NCBI GenBank assembly: GCA_963660385.1
Contig: CAVKWQ010000016.1
Location: 1-27,151 of the forward strand
Source: Avelusimicrobium sp963660385
GTDB taxonomy: Bacteria > Elusimicrobiota > Elusimicrobia > Elusimicrobiales > Elusimicrobiaceae
DNA length: 27,151 nt
Reading direction: 5' to 3'
In this document: positions 5,742 to 11,870 of the stretch, one piece after another
How the letters are laid out: the number at the start of each line of letters is the position of its first letter
Numbering within the stretch: the first letter of the stretch is position 1
Translations under genes and position numbers: made by a program
The notes under the pieces: model-generated
Told to the model about the DNA's origin: nothing
The model's input: only the letters and a program-made list of their open reading frames with translations
The model's database searches: none

Positions 5742-7187
5742 GTGAATACTGAATTTGAACCTGTTATCGGGTTGGAAATACACGTCCAACTCGGAAGCAA
5801 AACCAAGTTGTTTTGTTCTTGCCCCAACGGCGTGGGCGATGATACCAAGCCCAACACCGCCATTTGCCCCGTTTGCGCCGGACATCCGGGCGTACTGCCC
5901 GTACTAACCGAAGGGGCCCTGGAACTTGCGGTCCGCGCGGGGCTTTCTATGAATTGCAAAACGAACGAATATTCCTCGTTCTCGCGCAAACATTATTTCT
6001 ACCCGGATTTGCCCAAGGGCTACCAGATTACCCAAAACGAAGAGCCCATTAACGGCGCGGGCTATATTGAAATTACGTTCGGCCCCAAAGAAAATTTGCA
6101 AAAAAAGCGCATTGGTATTCACCACGCGCACCTGGAAGAGGACGCCGCTAAATCCTCCCACTTTGCAGACCACTCCCTGGTGGACTACAACCGCGCGGGC
6201 TGCCCGTTGTTGGAAATTGTGTCTATGCCCGATTTGCGCTCGCCCGATGAAGCCTACGCTTATTTGACCGAAATCAAACGCTTAATGCGCTGGGTAGGCG
6301 CTTCCAACTGTGATATGGAAAAGGGCGAACTGCGTGTGGATGTGAACATTTCCTTGCGCCCCAAAGGGCAGGAAAAATTCGGCACGCGCGCGGAAATCAA
6401 AAATTTAAACTCGTTTAAAGCCGTCAGAGACGCGCTTAACTACGAAATCAACCGCCAGACGGAAATTTTAAACGCGGGCGGACAGGTAAAGCAGGAAACC
6501 CGCCTGTGGGATAAAGAAGAACTGGTTACCAAGCCGATGCGCTCCAAAGAGGACGCGTTGGATTACCGTTATTTCCCGGAGCCGGATTTGCCGCCCGTGG
6601 TGTTAAAACACGACTGGCTGGAAAATGTAAAGGCACATATGCCCGAATTGCCGGGTGCCAAGGAAGCGCGCTTTATGAAGGCGGGCTTATCCGCTTACGA
6701 TGCGGGCGTGCTGACGAGTTCGCGCGAAATTGCCGCCTATTTTGAAGAAGTGGTAAAGGGCGGAAAAGTGTCTTTAAAGACGGCCTCTAACTGGATTCAA
6801 ACCGACCTGTTGGGCGTGTTAAACGCCGAAAAGAAGGAAATCCAAGATTCACCTATTCCGGCTGCCCGCTTGGCGGAACTGCTGGAACTGGTGGAAAGCG
6901 GTAAAATCAACCGCAAACAGGGCCGCGAAGTGTTTGACGAAATTTGGAAGACGGGCGAAGCCCCTGCCGCCGTGGTGCAAAAACGCGGTATGGTGCAAGT
7001 GAGCGATGAGGGCCAGTTGGAAGCCTGGGCCAAGGCCGCTATTGAGGCCAACCCCAAGGCCGTGGCCGATTATAAAAAAGGCAACAAGGCCGCTATCGGC
7101 GCATTGGTGGGTGGCGTAATGAAACTCAGCAAAGGCAAAGCCAACCCGCGTATTATCAGCCAGTTGTTAGGCAAGTTGCTCGCGTAA
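5742..7187 (+). CDS. gatB: Aspartyl/glutamyl-tRNA amidotransferase subunit B
   Basis: GatB is the kinase/transamidase subunit of GatCAB. It activates Glu-tRNA(Gln) or Asp-tRNA(Asn) and converts it to the amide form. The 481 residues match the family length (about 475-500). The N-terminus has FEPVIGLEIHVQL and the CPNGVG...CPVCAGHPGVLP zinc-like region. YNRAGCPLLEIV, RVDVNISLRP and TRAEIKNLNSF are also diagnostic of GatB. The helical C-terminal tail (about 325-481) is complete and ends with NPRIISQLLGKLL, matching the family end. The start is GTG, with TTTAGGAGAG correctly spaced upstream. gatA and gatC are not in the window. Its presence implies indirect Gln-tRNA and/or Asn-tRNA synthesis in this organism. 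Confidence 0.97.
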   Translation: MNTEFEPVIGLEIHVQLGSKTKLFCSCPNGVGDDTKPNTAICPVCAGHPGVLPVLTEGALELAVRAGLSMNCKTNEYSSFSRKHYFYPDLPKGYQITQNEEPINGAGYIEITFGPKENLQKKRIGIHHAHLEEDAAKSSHFADHSLVDYNRAGCPLLEIVSMPDLRSPDEAYAYLTEIKRLMRWVGASNCDMEKGELRVDVNISLRPKGQEKFGTRAEIKNLNSFKAVRDALNYEINRQTEILNAGGQVKQETRLWDKEELVTKPMRSKEDALDYRYFPEPDLPPVVLKHDWLENVKAHMPELPGAKEARFMKAGLSAYDAGVLTSSREIAAYFEEVVKGGKVSLKTASNWIQTDLLGVLNAEKKEIQDSPIPAARLAELLELVESGKINRKQGREVFDEIWKTGEAPAAVVQKRGMVQVSDEGQLEAWAKAAIEANPKAVADYKKGNKAAIGALVGGVMKLSKGKANPRIISQLLGKLLA

Positions 7188-7210
7188 GTAACCGCCCTGC
7201 AAAGTTTAAA

Positions 7211-7239
7211 AAGCCGGCCTCTTTTGGGGCCGGCTTTTT
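7211..7239 (+). terminator. Rho-independent terminator after gatB
   Basis: AAGCCGGCC (7211-7219) pairs perfectly with GGCCGGCTT (7228-7236), running into TTTTT (7235-7239). Confidence 0.9.
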
Positions 7240-7426
7240 GTGTGGTGTTATCCTGGAAAGGCTGCCCGCGCGGAGCGTGCCGGAATCTATTCCTTGTTTT
7301 TGTAACTATAAATCTTGGGGTGCTGGGCTCCCAGTCCAACTAACCCAAAACAGCCTGTGCCAAACGGCGCATAAAACGCTACCATAAAAACACACATAAA
7401 GGCAGCGCGTAAGAGGGGAATTCTAT
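7240..7426. other. Non-coding stretch between gatB and pal
   Basis: No reading frame with coding character is seen. The part at 7248-7295 (ATCCTGGAAAGG ... CCGGAATCT) has the flavour of the palindromic repeats found elsewhere in the window (ATCC at one side, GGAATCT at the other), but it forms no clean stem and could be a decayed copy. CTGGGCTCCCAG at 7322-7333 is a short palindrome. No RNA gene is recognised. Confidence 0.3.
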
Positions 7427-7456
7427 TTGACCCGGGGGGTTAAAAGTTGCTATCAT
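7427..7456 (+). promoter_or_regulatory. Sigma-70-type promoter of the pal-cpoB-tolB unit
   Basis: TTGACC (7427-7432) and TATCAT (7451-7456) are separated by 18 bp and lie 37 bp upstream of the pal ATG. A G-rich run sits in the spacer. TTAGGAGAAAG provides a good ribosome-binding site for pal. Confidence 0.75.
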
Positions 7457-7492
7457 TTATGTGTAGAAGTAAATACCTATTAGGAGAAAGAA

Positions 7493-8002
7493 ATGAAAAA
7501 CTTACTCAAAGTTGTTTTGGTTCTGGCCTTGGCCGCTGGCTTGACTGCCTGCAAAAAGAACGTAAAAGATGACGCCAACGCCGACCTGACTGCCGGTGCC
7601 GGTACCGAAATGGTAATTGAAGAAACCGAAACGGTAACGGAAGTTCCCGCCCAGGAAGTTTCTTTGGGTGTGGTGCATTTCGCTTTGGACAAATACAGCC
7701 TGTCCTCCGATGCCCGCAAAATTGTAGAAGCCAACGTGAAGGCCATCAAAGCCGCCGCGTCTGCCGCTTCCTACCAAGTAACCGTAGAAGGTAACTGCGA
7801 CGACAGAGGCACCATCGCTTACAACATCGCCCTCGGCCAAAAACGCGCCGACGAAGTGAAAGCGTATTATGTGCGCCTCGGTATTCCGGCCGCTAACATT
7901 ACCACCGTATCTTACGGCGAAGAAAAACCGGTCTGCTACGAAGCCACCCAGTCCTGCTGGGCGCAAAACCGCAGAGCCGATACGTTGCTTAAAGTCAACT
8001 AA
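7493..8002 (+). CDS. pal: Peptidoglycan-associated outer-membrane lipoprotein Pal
   Basis: Pal anchors the outer membrane to peptidoglycan and works with TolB in envelope constriction at division. This 169-residue protein has a type II signal peptide ending in the lipobox LTAC, so Cys20 is the lipidated residue. A short acidic linker follows, then an OmpA/Pal domain (about 56-169) with FALDKYSL, the peptidoglycan-binding VEGNCDDRGTIAYNIALGQKRAD segment, VSYGEEKP and a C-terminal NRRAD. The Cys pair in VCYEATQSC before NRR is seen in many non-enterobacterial Pal proteins and may form a disulphide. It is the first gene of a three-gene unit behind a clear promoter. Confidence 0.96.
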   Translation: MKNLLKVVLVLALAAGLTACKKNVKDDANADLTAGAGTEMVIEETETVTEVPAQEVSLGVVHFALDKYSLSSDARKIVEANVKAIKAAASAASYQVTVEGNCDDRGTIAYNIALGQKRADEVKAYYVRLGIPAANITTVSYGEEKPVCYEATQSCWAQNRRADTLLKVN

Positions 8003-8035
8003 TCGCTTGTTTTGAATAAGGAGCCCGGACCCAAA

Positions 8036-8740
8036 ATGAAAAATGTTACTAAACTACTTTTTATGGCAGGTTCGGGCTTTTTGTTGTCCGGCTGCATCGC
8101 CAGCGAGCGGGATATGAGCACGCTCAAATTGCAGTTGCAAGAACTTAACGCCACGATTGTGCAAATGCAATCCAACCAAGCCGAACTCGCCGGGAAAATG
8201 GACGAACTCAACAGCAATTTGTCCGCTTCCAACGAAAATTTGGCCCAGGTAGATGCGCAAATTAACAAATTGTCCGCCAAGTTGGACGATTTGTCCGTTT
8301 CTGTCCGCACGGCTCCCGCCGCCGCGGCCCAAGCGGAAAATGCACAAGCCGCCCAGCCGGCCGCCTTGTTGCCCTCGGATTTGTTTGCCGAGGCCAAGAG
8401 CCACTTGGATAAAGGCGCTTACGAGCCCGCCGCAATGGGCTTTAAACTCTACATTTCCAAATACCCGGACAGCGAAAATGTGGAACAAGCCTATATGTAT
8501 ATGGGCGATGCGTACATTGCCGCGGGGCAAACCAAGCCCGGGGCGGTTGCTTACGCCACCTTGCTGCAAAAATTTCCGAAAAGCAAATTAATTCCGTCGG
8601 CGCGGTTGAAATACGCGCTGTCTATTGTGCCCCTTGGCAAAAAAGACGAAGCCAAACGCTATTTGTCCTCCGTTGTGCAGGATTTCCCGGCTTCGCCCGA
8701 GGCTAAAAAAGCCAAAGCCGAGTTGGCCAAAATCAAATAA
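8036..8740 (+). CDS. cpoB: Tol-Pal system lipoprotein CpoB (YbgF)
   Basis: CpoB coordinates peptidoglycan synthesis with Tol-driven outer-membrane constriction. The 234-residue product has a lipoprotein signal with the lipobox LLSGC (Cys20), a coiled coil of about 25-90 (repeated Leu/Asn heptads), an Ala/Pro-rich linker, and three TPR-like repeats from about 115 to the end, typical of the CpoB C-terminus (FAEAKSHLDKGAYEPAAMGF and following). The ATG at 8036 is preferred over the in-frame TTG at 8012, because only the later start puts the positive n-region at the very N-terminus; GGAG at 8020-8023 serves it. E. coli CpoB is a soluble periplasmic protein, so lipidation is a lineage difference. 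Confidence 0.88.
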   Translation: MKNVTKLLFMAGSGFLLSGCIASERDMSTLKLQLQELNATIVQMQSNQAELAGKMDELNSNLSASNENLAQVDAQINKLSAKLDDLSVSVRTAPAAAAQAENAQAAQPAALLPSDLFAEAKSHLDKGAYEPAAMGFKLYISKYPDSENVEQAYMYMGDAYIAAGQTKPGAVAYATLLQKFPKSKLIPSARLKYALSIVPLGKKDEAKRYLSSVVQDFPASPEAKKAKAELAKIK

Positions 8741-8741
8741 A

Positions 8742-8766
8742 CGCGTGTAACACGCGGTTCCTTTTT
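8742..8766 (+). terminator. Intercistronic hairpin with T run between cpoB and tolB
   Basis: CGCGTG (8742-8747) pairs with CACGCG (8751-8756) around TAA, followed by GTTCC and five T just before the tolB ATG. It looks like a weak terminator or attenuator that could lower tolB expression relative to pal. There is no other obvious Shine-Dalgarno for tolB here. Confidence 0.45.
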
Positions 8767-8769
8767 ATT

Positions 8770-10068
8770 ATGAAAAAACTGTTTTCTCTTTTACTTATTG
8801 CAGGGGTTCTTATCACTTTTGCGGGGCGCGTAATGGCGGCCCAGCCCAAGACGGATGTGTATATCGGCATTACCTCGGTGGGGGATAAACGCCTGCCCGC
8901 TATCGGTATGCCGCCCTTCCGCTATACAGACGAAAAGGCCCAGCACGCCGCCGTGCTGGTGCACGATGTAATGCGTGCGGATTTGCTGTTTGCCCGCTAT
9001 TTTGACGTTACCGAGGACGGCCCGGCCTTTAACTCCCAGCATTTAAGCCAGCAGTTAAACCAATGGGGCGCGGCTCACGCCAGTTATTTGCTGGCGGGCG
9101 ATATCACTTATGCGGCCCCGTACTTTACAATTAAAATTTACGTTTACGATATTTCTACCCGCACGTCCGTTTTTGCCAAGGCGTTCAAGGGTACCGAAAG
9201 CAGCCTGCGCAGACTGGCGCATATCGCTTCGGACCAGATCGTCTCCGCCTTAATGGGCAAACGCGGTATTGCTGATACCAAAATCGCTTTTTCCAATAAC
9301 TCCACCCGCCACAAAGAAATTTATGTAGTGGATTACGACGGCGAAAACTTGCAGAAATTAACCAACGACAAGAGCATCGCCATTTTGCCCCGTTGGTCTA
9401 AGGACGGCAAAATCTTCTACACCACTTATAAATATAAAAACCCGGATATCTTTGCGATTGACTTGCGCGCGGGGAAAATTGCCCCGGTGATTATCTGCGG
9501 CGGCTTGTCGCTTATCGGCGGCGTTTCGCCTGACGGCAAGGCCTTGGCCTTTACCAGTTCCGGCGGCACCAACCCGAGCATTTACATTTATAACTTGGAA
9601 ACGCACGCCAAAACCCGCATTACCAATAAGGCCTCGGTGGACGGTTCCCCGTCTTATTCGCCCGACGGCAAGTATATTACCTTTGTGTCCAACCGCGCGG
9701 GTAACCCGCAGATTTATGTAATGGAACTTGCCACCGGCGAAACCCGCCCGCTGACGAAAACCTTTAACTGGTCCGACAGCCCCCAATGGTCGCCCACCGG
9801 GGAGTGGATTGTGTTCACGGGGCGCGAATCGCCCTATCACCCGATGGATATCTTTTTGGTGGATTTAACGGGTACGCAAATCCGCCGCTTAACCACCGAT
9901 GCGGGCTCCAACGAGGACCCCACTTGGTCGCCGGACGGCCGCTTTATCGCGTTCACTACCACGCGCAACGGCAAACGCCAGTTGTATATGATGGATATGG
10001 ACGGCAGCGCGCCGCACCTGCTTGCAGACTTAAAGGGCGACTCCTTTACGCCGCATTGGAGTTTTTAA
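8770..10068 (+). CDS. tolB: Tol-Pal system periplasmic beta-propeller protein TolB
   Basis: TolB is the periplasmic partner of Pal and TolA. This 432-residue protein starts with a Sec signal peptide (cleavage probably after VMAA). An N-terminal alpha/beta TolB domain follows (about 27-165), then a C-terminal propeller made of repeated PD40 blades: RWSKDGKIFYTT, SPDGKALAFTS, SPDGKYITFVSNR, SPTGEWIVFTGR and SPDGRFIAFTTTR. The length matches the family. Gene order here is pal-cpoB-tolB, the reverse of the enterobacterial tolB-pal-cpoB arrangement, and tolQRA are absent from the window. The gene ends 18 bp before a strong terminator. Confidence 0.95.
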   Translation: MKKLFSLLLIAGVLITFAGRVMAAQPKTDVYIGITSVGDKRLPAIGMPPFRYTDEKAQHAAVLVHDVMRADLLFARYFDVTEDGPAFNSQHLSQQLNQWGAAHASYLLAGDITYAAPYFTIKIYVYDISTRTSVFAKAFKGTESSLRRLAHIASDQIVSALMGKRGIADTKIAFSNNSTRHKEIYVVDYDGENLQKLTNDKSIAILPRWSKDGKIFYTTYKYKNPDIFAIDLRAGKIAPVIICGGLSLIGGVSPDGKALAFTSSGGTNPSIYIYNLETHAKTRITNKASVDGSPSYSPDGKYITFVSNRAGNPQIYVMELATGETRPLTKTFNWSDSPQWSPTGEWIVFTGRESPYHPMDIFLVDLTGTQIRRLTTDAGSNEDPTWSPDGRFIAFTTTRNGKRQLYMMDMDGSAPHLLADLKGDSFTPHWSF

Positions 10069-10086
10069 TTTAGTTGGAATATATAA

Positions 10087-10121
10087 AAATCCCCGGGGCT
10101 TTGTGGTTCCGGGGATTTTTT
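10087..10121 (+). terminator. Rho-independent terminator after tolB
   Basis: AAATCCCCGG (10087-10096) pairs with CCGGGGATTT (10109-10118), running into TTTTTT (10116-10121). Confidence 0.9.
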
Positions 10122-10206
10122 ATGCGCAAGTCGGGTACAAAATGAGGAGGGGTATGGGGATATTTTTAGGCGTATAGCGTGTTGGTATTGGTTTTTTAAC
10201 AAGGAC

Positions 10207-10238
10207 GGATTCCCGACTACGGCACTCGGGAATGACAA
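10207..10238. repeat. Palindromic repeat unit B, copy 2
   Basis: TTCCCGA (10210-10216) and TCGGGAA (10226-10232) form a 7-bp stem with a 9-nt loop, followed by TGACA. It matches the copy at 57-83 at 25 of 26 compared bases. This copy is intergenic, between converging transcription units. Confidence 0.7.
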
Positions 10239-10272
10239 GGAAAAATTTAGCCTACCTAACAGAGATGAGACC

Positions 10273-10332
10273 GGGCCTGTAAATATCGTTCCTGCCCCGC
10301 AGGGTCGTATCCCGTAGTATATTTACGGGCTC
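10273..10332. other. Composite long hairpin in the tolB/RDD gap
   Basis: Arms 10273-10286 and 10319-10332 pair over 14 bp with two G-U wobbles. Inside sits a second hairpin, CCTGC (10291-10295) / GCAGG (10299-10303), and a competing pairing CCCGTA (10311-10316) / TACGGG (10324-10329). No protein is encoded. It could be a larger repeat unit or a structured RNA. It lies just beyond the RDD terminator on the minus strand and after the tolB terminator on the plus strand. Confidence 0.5.
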
Positions 10333-10363
10333 TTGTTTTGATTAAAATTCCCTGTTGACCAAT

Positions 10364-10398
10364 AAAAAACCGCCCCCAGCAAAAATGCCAGGGGCGGT
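10364..10398 (-). terminator. Rho-independent terminator of the minus-strand gene cluster
   Basis: Read on the minus strand, ACCGCCCC (10398-10391) pairs with GGGGCGGT (10376-10369) and is followed by a run of T (complement of 10364-10369). It lies 19 bp after the RDD gene stop and is the only clear terminator in the minus-strand cluster. Confidence 0.85.
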
Positions 10399-10416
10399 GT
10401 GCTAAATAAATACTTG

Positions 10417-11235
10417 TTATTTGCAGACGGAAAGACCCGTTTCCTCGCAATCGGCGTTGGGGTATTCCTCGCAGCAAACCTCTTTGGAGCCCTTGGGCAA
10501 AAAGAGGGTGTAGGCATCGTCGCCGTTTTCAAAAGAGGCTCTAATGCCGTCCTCGTCCTTGGAGTACCAAATATCATTGATATCCATATCTTCCATTTCG
10601 GCATTTTCATCAATAGCCTGCATCATAATAACGGCTTGCCCAGCCTTGGTGGCGGGGTTTTCCTGCGCCAGCGCACCGACGAGCAACAAGGCGCCCAAGC
10701 CCAAAATTAAGAACAGGCTGATAATAGCCAACCACCACGGGTGGGACGGCGTATCAGGCAGTTCGTCCCCGGGTTGAAAGTCCGCGCGGACGACATACGT
10801 TTCCGCAATATAATCGTGCAAGGCACGTTTGCGGTTGGTAAGCCCGGCCATTACGTAGCCGATGTAAACGGTAACGTAGGACAGAATTTTAGCAAAGGTG
10901 CGGCCCGTCGCACGGCCAAAGCCGATGCGTCCGCCGTCTTTGCCGATTACTTTAATGCCCATAATGCGTTTGCCGAAGGTAGCCTGTTTGGCGCCGCCTT
11001 CCAGCAAGGCAAAATAAAGCCAGTACGAAATAGCGCCCAACACTTGCCACAAAATGTAAATGGCAACCATTACCGCCAGCGTTCCGGCGGCGGTGTCTTC
11101 GGTGGCTTGGCTGAGTTTTACGCCCTGCCACATCATCAGCGGTACGCAAATGATGGCCGGCGGAATAGCCACTAAAATACCGTCAATCACAAAAGCGACG
11201 GCGCGTTTCCAAAACCCGATATACGGTGCGTTCAT
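10417..11235 (-). CDS. RDD-family membrane protein with Cys-rich C-terminal tail
   Basis: This 272-residue inner-membrane protein starts like RDD proteins (YIGFWKRAVAFVIDGILV; Arg7 residues after the Met and the Asp in the first helix), continues with two further membrane segments, and includes FGKRIMGIKVIGKDG and LHDYIAETYVV, both diagnostic of the family. After about residue 165 a fourth hydrophobic helix (AIISLFLILGLGALLLVGALA) precedes an acidic extracytoplasmic tail that ends with four Cys in 22 residues. That tail is not part of the standard RDD domain. The ATG at 11235 is chosen over one 33 bp upstream because AGGAG sits 9 bp before it. Family members are poorly understood (transport or ion exchange has been suggested). 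The last gene of the cluster. Confidence 0.82.
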   Translation of the reverse strand: MNAPYIGFWKRAVAFVIDGILVAIPPAIICVPLMMWQGVKLSQATEDTAAGTLAVMVAIYILWQVLGAISYWLYFALLEGGAKQATFGKRIMGIKVIGKDGGRIGFGRATGRTFAKILSYVTVYIGYVMAGLTNRKRALHDYIAETYVVRADFQPGDELPDTPSHPWWLAIISLFLILGLGALLLVGALAQENPATKAGQAVIMMQAIDENAEMEDMDINDIWYSKDEDGIRASFENGDDAYTLFLPKGSKEVCCEEYPNADCEETGLSVCK

Positions 11236-11255
11236 AATTTTTTCTCCTTTTATGT

Positions 11256-11289
11256 GGGCCGTGCACATTTAAAATGCGTTTAACGGCCC
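11256..11289 (-). other. Hairpin in the tdk-RDD gap
   Basis: GGGCCGT (11256-11262) is complementary to ACGGCCC (11283-11289), with a partly self-complementary interior. No T run follows on the minus strand, so this is not a classical terminator. It occupies most of the only gap longer than 21 bp in the cluster and may stabilise or process the mRNA. Confidence 0.45.
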
Positions 11290-11297
11290 AAAATTGC

Positions 11298-11867
11298 TTA
11301 TTTGCGCGGCTTTTTGTAGCAGCGGCGGCAACGGGCCTGATAGGCGTCTGTTGTGCCTACTACAATGCGCTTTTTGTCTTTGCTGATACGTTGCGTAAAA
11401 CTGGCCGGGTTGCCGCATTTGGTGCAAACCGCCAGGTTTTTGGTAACGTATTCGGCCTGGGCCAAGAGGGCGGCCGTTACTTCAAACGGTTCGGCGCGGT
11501 AGTCGGTATCTAACCCGGCTACAATCACGCGTTTGCCGGCCTTGGCCAGTTTGTTGCATACTTCTACAATACCAAAATCAAAGAAATTAATCTCGTCTAT
11601 GGCGATAACTTGCGTGTCCTTTTCCACCAGCGGCAAAATTTCGGACGACGATTTTACGCACGTGGCCGCCACCTTGTTTTGGTTGTGGCTGGTAATGCTG
11701 TCAATGCCGTAGCGCGTGTCAATCTTGGAATTGAACAACTGCACCTTTTGCCGGGCGATAAGCGCAATGCGCACGCGGCGGATGAGTTCTTCCGTCTTGC
11801 CGGAGAACATACACCCGCAGATTACTTCTATCCAACCTTGTTTGTGATATATTAACGGATTAGCCAT
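11298..11867 (-). CDS. tdk: Thymidine kinase (type II)
   Basis: The enzyme phosphorylates thymidine with ATP in the pyrimidine salvage pathway. The 189 residues have the P-loop GCMFSGKT (18-25), the catalytic Asp-Glu pair in VIAIDEINFF (91-92), the lasso region near GTTDAYQARC, and a structural zinc site formed by Cys148, Cys151, Cys180 and Cys183. Length and layout match bacterial type II enzymes, and nothing key is missing. It lies 3 bp downstream of lptD. deoC in the same cluster also handles deoxynucleoside breakdown, but the two are ten genes apart. Confidence 0.96.
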   Translation of the reverse strand: MANPLIYHKQGWIEVICGCMFSGKTEELIRRVRIALIARQKVQLFNSKIDTRYGIDSITSHNQNKVAATCVKSSSEILPLVEKDTQVIAIDEINFFDFGIVEVCNKLAKAGKRVIVAGLDTDYRAEPFEVTAALLAQAEYVTKNLAVCTKCGNPASFTQRISKDKKRIVVGTTDAYQARCRRCYKKPRK

Positions 11868-11870
11868 TTT

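Noticed and set aside
8012..8035. TTG start giving eight extra residues on CpoB
   Set aside because: The added residues place a charged, Pro-containing stretch ahead of the lipoprotein signal, and the ribosome-binding site would then lie inside the gene. The ATG at 8036 fits better.
10143..10200. Short frame after AGGAGG near 10143
   Set aside because: The ATG after it is followed by a stop within eight codons, so it is not a credible gene.
11236..11268. Upstream ATG for the RDD protein
   Set aside because: The in-frame ATG at 11235 has AGGAG at good spacing and gives the usual RDD N-terminus.
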